A stretch of DNA of 6,632 nucleotides from Thermoplasmatota archaeon (GTDB taxonomy: Archaea; Thermoplasmatota; Thermoplasmata; Thermoplasmatales; Thermoplasmataceae). A program made the position numbers and the translations under genes. The DNA lies in assembly GCA_023489425.1 (NCBI GenBank), contig JAMDCG010000114.1, positions 1 through 6,632 of the forward strand, given 5' to 3'. Position 1 is the first letter of the stretch; every line of letters starts with the position of its first letter. Shown one piece after another: positions 5,086 through 6,632 of this stretch. Under the pieces are notes generated by a model. The model ran no database searches, was not told where the DNA came from, and worked only from the letters and a program-made list of their open reading frames with translations.

Positions 5086-6632
5086 TTAGAGTTTATTCCT
5101 TGATCTTCTTTCCATCACTAAGTATATTAACAGCAAAAGAAGCAGTGAAATAAAAAGGAAGACTGAACCAATGACTATTTTTGGAAAGTAGTAAATACCA
5201 TTATTTACAGACGGTTCTTTTACATAGATATAATGTTGTGTTCCGTGTACGAAAAATTCTAAGGGGAATCTAATTGAACCAGATGAAGAGTTAATTTCTA
5301 CAGAAGCAAAATAACTGCCATTTGGAAGTTGCATCTCTATAATATTTCCTTCAGACCTTTTAGATATATTATTTGTGCAAATGCTCCACGAATTCAGAGT
5401 CAAATTTCCAACTCTTTCAAATATGACTATATTAAACACTTTCTTAAACTTCACACTTAAGTTAGCTCCAGATTCACTGATGTTAACATTGCCTTCTATT
5501 GAGGAATTGTAAACCTTATTTGATGATTGAGCAGTATAAGAATATGAACCTTCTGGAACACACAAAAGGTATGTTGGGTTTGATATTGGACCCGAATGAA
5601 TTGATGTGGTGAGGTTAAAGAACCATATTGTTCCCTTATATAACCCAGTTTCTGTTAATCTTAGGGGATATTCTGATTTGAGTTGGAGAATTGATATTGT
5701 ACCCTGAGAAGGATCAGTAAACAAAATCTCCTTACTGTTGATAGAAAATGCAATGCATTCAAAATTAGAAGTTGATTTAATGTAATAGGCAGGAGCTTTA
5801 CTGCCACTCTGAAAAATAAGTATTTCTCCGTTATATGTCATATAGTAAACTTCACCTTTTGAAGGATTATTAAACAGCATCCCCCCCAGTAAATTTGGTG
5901 TATTTATCTCAGTTAATTTACTGCTAGAAGGATTGAAAATAGTAAGTGAATGAGACCTGTTAGATATATACACCAGTCCATTTGCTTCGCAGTAAAGCAC
6001 GTAATACGGTTCATTAATCAATATATTTCCTGTGCTGGTATTGGTCTTAGTAGTTGGAATTACATAAACCTCATTTTCCTGTTTATTTGCTATGAACAAT
6101 TCGCCAGTTTTAGAATCATATGATAGGGATGTTGCTCCTTCTCCTGTAAGATATTGATAATCTACAACACCTGAGTTAGCCTTTATAACAGAGATATTCC
6201 CAGATAAATAATTAGAAACATAAGCAGTTCCATTAAACGGGTTAAAAGCTATATCTGTAGGATCATTACCCACTCTAACATTATAAAGAATTTTGTTCGT
6301 TATGGGTGATATAACGGAAATAGTGTCTGAGATAGAATTAATAACATATATTTTTCTATCAAAGGGATTAACTCTAATTAATTTTGGCGATAACTGGACT
6401 GGAATTATTGATACTATGTTAAAATTACTGGGATTTAAAATTAGAATATCATTCCTGAATTCCTGAGTAATATATATGTATCCATTTATTTCACAGTAAA
6501 TTGCTGAATATGGTGAATAGGTCGTATTGATAGTCTTTATTATGGAAAAAGTAGAAAAGTTCATAAAAGAAAGACTACATGAAACAAATTCATCAATGAA
6601 AATGATATTATATGAAGGAATGAGGGTAAACG
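5086..6632 (-). CDS. Surface-anchored YVTN-type beta-propeller protein with SGLP-like repeats, 5' end beyond window
   Basis: The stop is TAA at 5088-5086. Numbering from the ATG at 6564 gives 492 residues, but the frame stays open to the right edge, so I treat the gene as partial. Residues about 10-300 form seven YVTN-like blades of about 40 residues (for example NPFNGTAYVSNYLSGNISVI). Two beta units follow: TETGLYKGTIWFFNL near residue 310, and a second with NSWSICTN and LPNGSY near 400-425. A hydrophobic segment at about 460-484 is followed by MERRSRNKL, which fits a C-terminal anchor with the bulk of the protein outside. That topology needs an export signal, and none is present if residue 1 is Met at 6564. 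Propellers of this kind usually serve binding or scaffolding; no catalytic motif is visible. The neighbouring protease downstream uses the same modules. Ligand and biological role are unknown. It could be the tail of a second protease paralogue. Confidence 0.88.
   Translation of the reverse strand, partial: FTLIPSYNIIFIDEFVSCSLSFMNFSTFSIIKTINTTYSPYSAIYCEINGYIYITQEFRNDILILNPSNFNIVSIIPVQLSPKLIRVNPFDRKIYVINSISDTISVISPITNKILYNVRVGNDPTDIAFNPFNGTAYVSNYLSGNISVIKANSGVVDYQYLTGEGATSLSYDSKTGELFIANKQENEVYVIPTTKTNTSTGNILINEPYYVLYCEANGLVYISNRSHSLTIFNPSSSKLTEINTPNLLGGMLFNNPSKGEVYYMTYNGEILIFQSGSKAPAYYIKSTSNFECIAFSINSKEILFTDPSQGTISILQLKSEYPLRLTETGLYKGTIWFFNLTTSIHSGPISNPTYLLCVPEGSYSYTAQSSNKVYNSSIEGNVNISESGANLSVKFKKVFNIVIFERVGNLTLNSWSICTNNISKRSEGNIIEMQLPNGSYFASVEINSSSGSIRFPLEFFVHGTQHYIYVKEPSVNNGIYYFPKIVIGSVFLFISLLLLLLIYLVMERRSRNKL
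5881..5887 (-). repeat. G7 homopolymer within the propeller gene
   Basis: Seven consecutive G on the coding strand span the end of Leu226, Gly227 and Gly228, just before Met229 (numbering from the ATG at 6564). G runs this long are unusual in such AT-rich DNA. Losing or gaining one G leads to a stop within about 20 codons, so the remaining propeller blades, SGLP units and membrane anchor would be lost. Confidence 0.8.

Noticed and set aside
6578..6593. Other ATGs upstream of 6564 (at 6593 and 6580 on the minus strand)
   Set aside because: They are in other frames. The one at 6593 stops after about ten codons and the one at 6580 is followed directly by TAG, so neither can start the propeller gene.

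Overview
This AT-rich window carries two large genes, both read from the minus strand, and both run off the window. I infer an archaeon, most likely an acidophile of the Thermoplasmata. The grounds are a sedolisin (S53, acid-active) protease fused to 'SGLP...W' repeat units, a YVTN-type propeller in each gene, heavy ATA/AGA codon use, a TATA box instead of a Shine-Dalgarno site, and dense N-glycosylation sequons. The lineage is an inference from this vocabulary, not a database match.

Layout, in the direction of transcription (right to left). From the right edge to 5086 lies the 3' part of a surface-anchored protein. It has a beta-propeller of YVTN-like blades, then two SGLP-type beta units, then a C-terminal membrane anchor. 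Its first in-window ATG (6564) looks internal, because the frame stays open to the edge and the residues before it fit another blade. From 5085 to 4861 is a 225-base intergenic gap with a TATA-like element and small repeats. From 4860 to the left edge is one uninterrupted frame of 1,620 codons. It encodes a signal peptide, a pro-kumamolisin propeptide, a complete S53 catalytic domain (Glu336, Asp340, Asp423, Ser554), a beta-rich region I cannot name, an SGLP unit, a roughly seven-bladed propeller, three more SGLP units and a PEGA-like domain. Its stop codon lies beyond position 1.

The two proteins share a module vocabulary and are probably related by duplication or module shuffling. The likely joint role is extracellular protein degradation and cell-surface binding in an acidic, peptide-rich niche. 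Only the protease activity is supported by motifs. The propellers and repeats give architecture without a ligand. The most unusual points are asparagines at both aspartate positions of the sedolisin calcium site, a G7 tract in the propeller gene where either one-base slip would remove the membrane anchor, and the probable internal ATG. I found no RNA gene, CRISPR array, insertion sequence or plus-strand gene.
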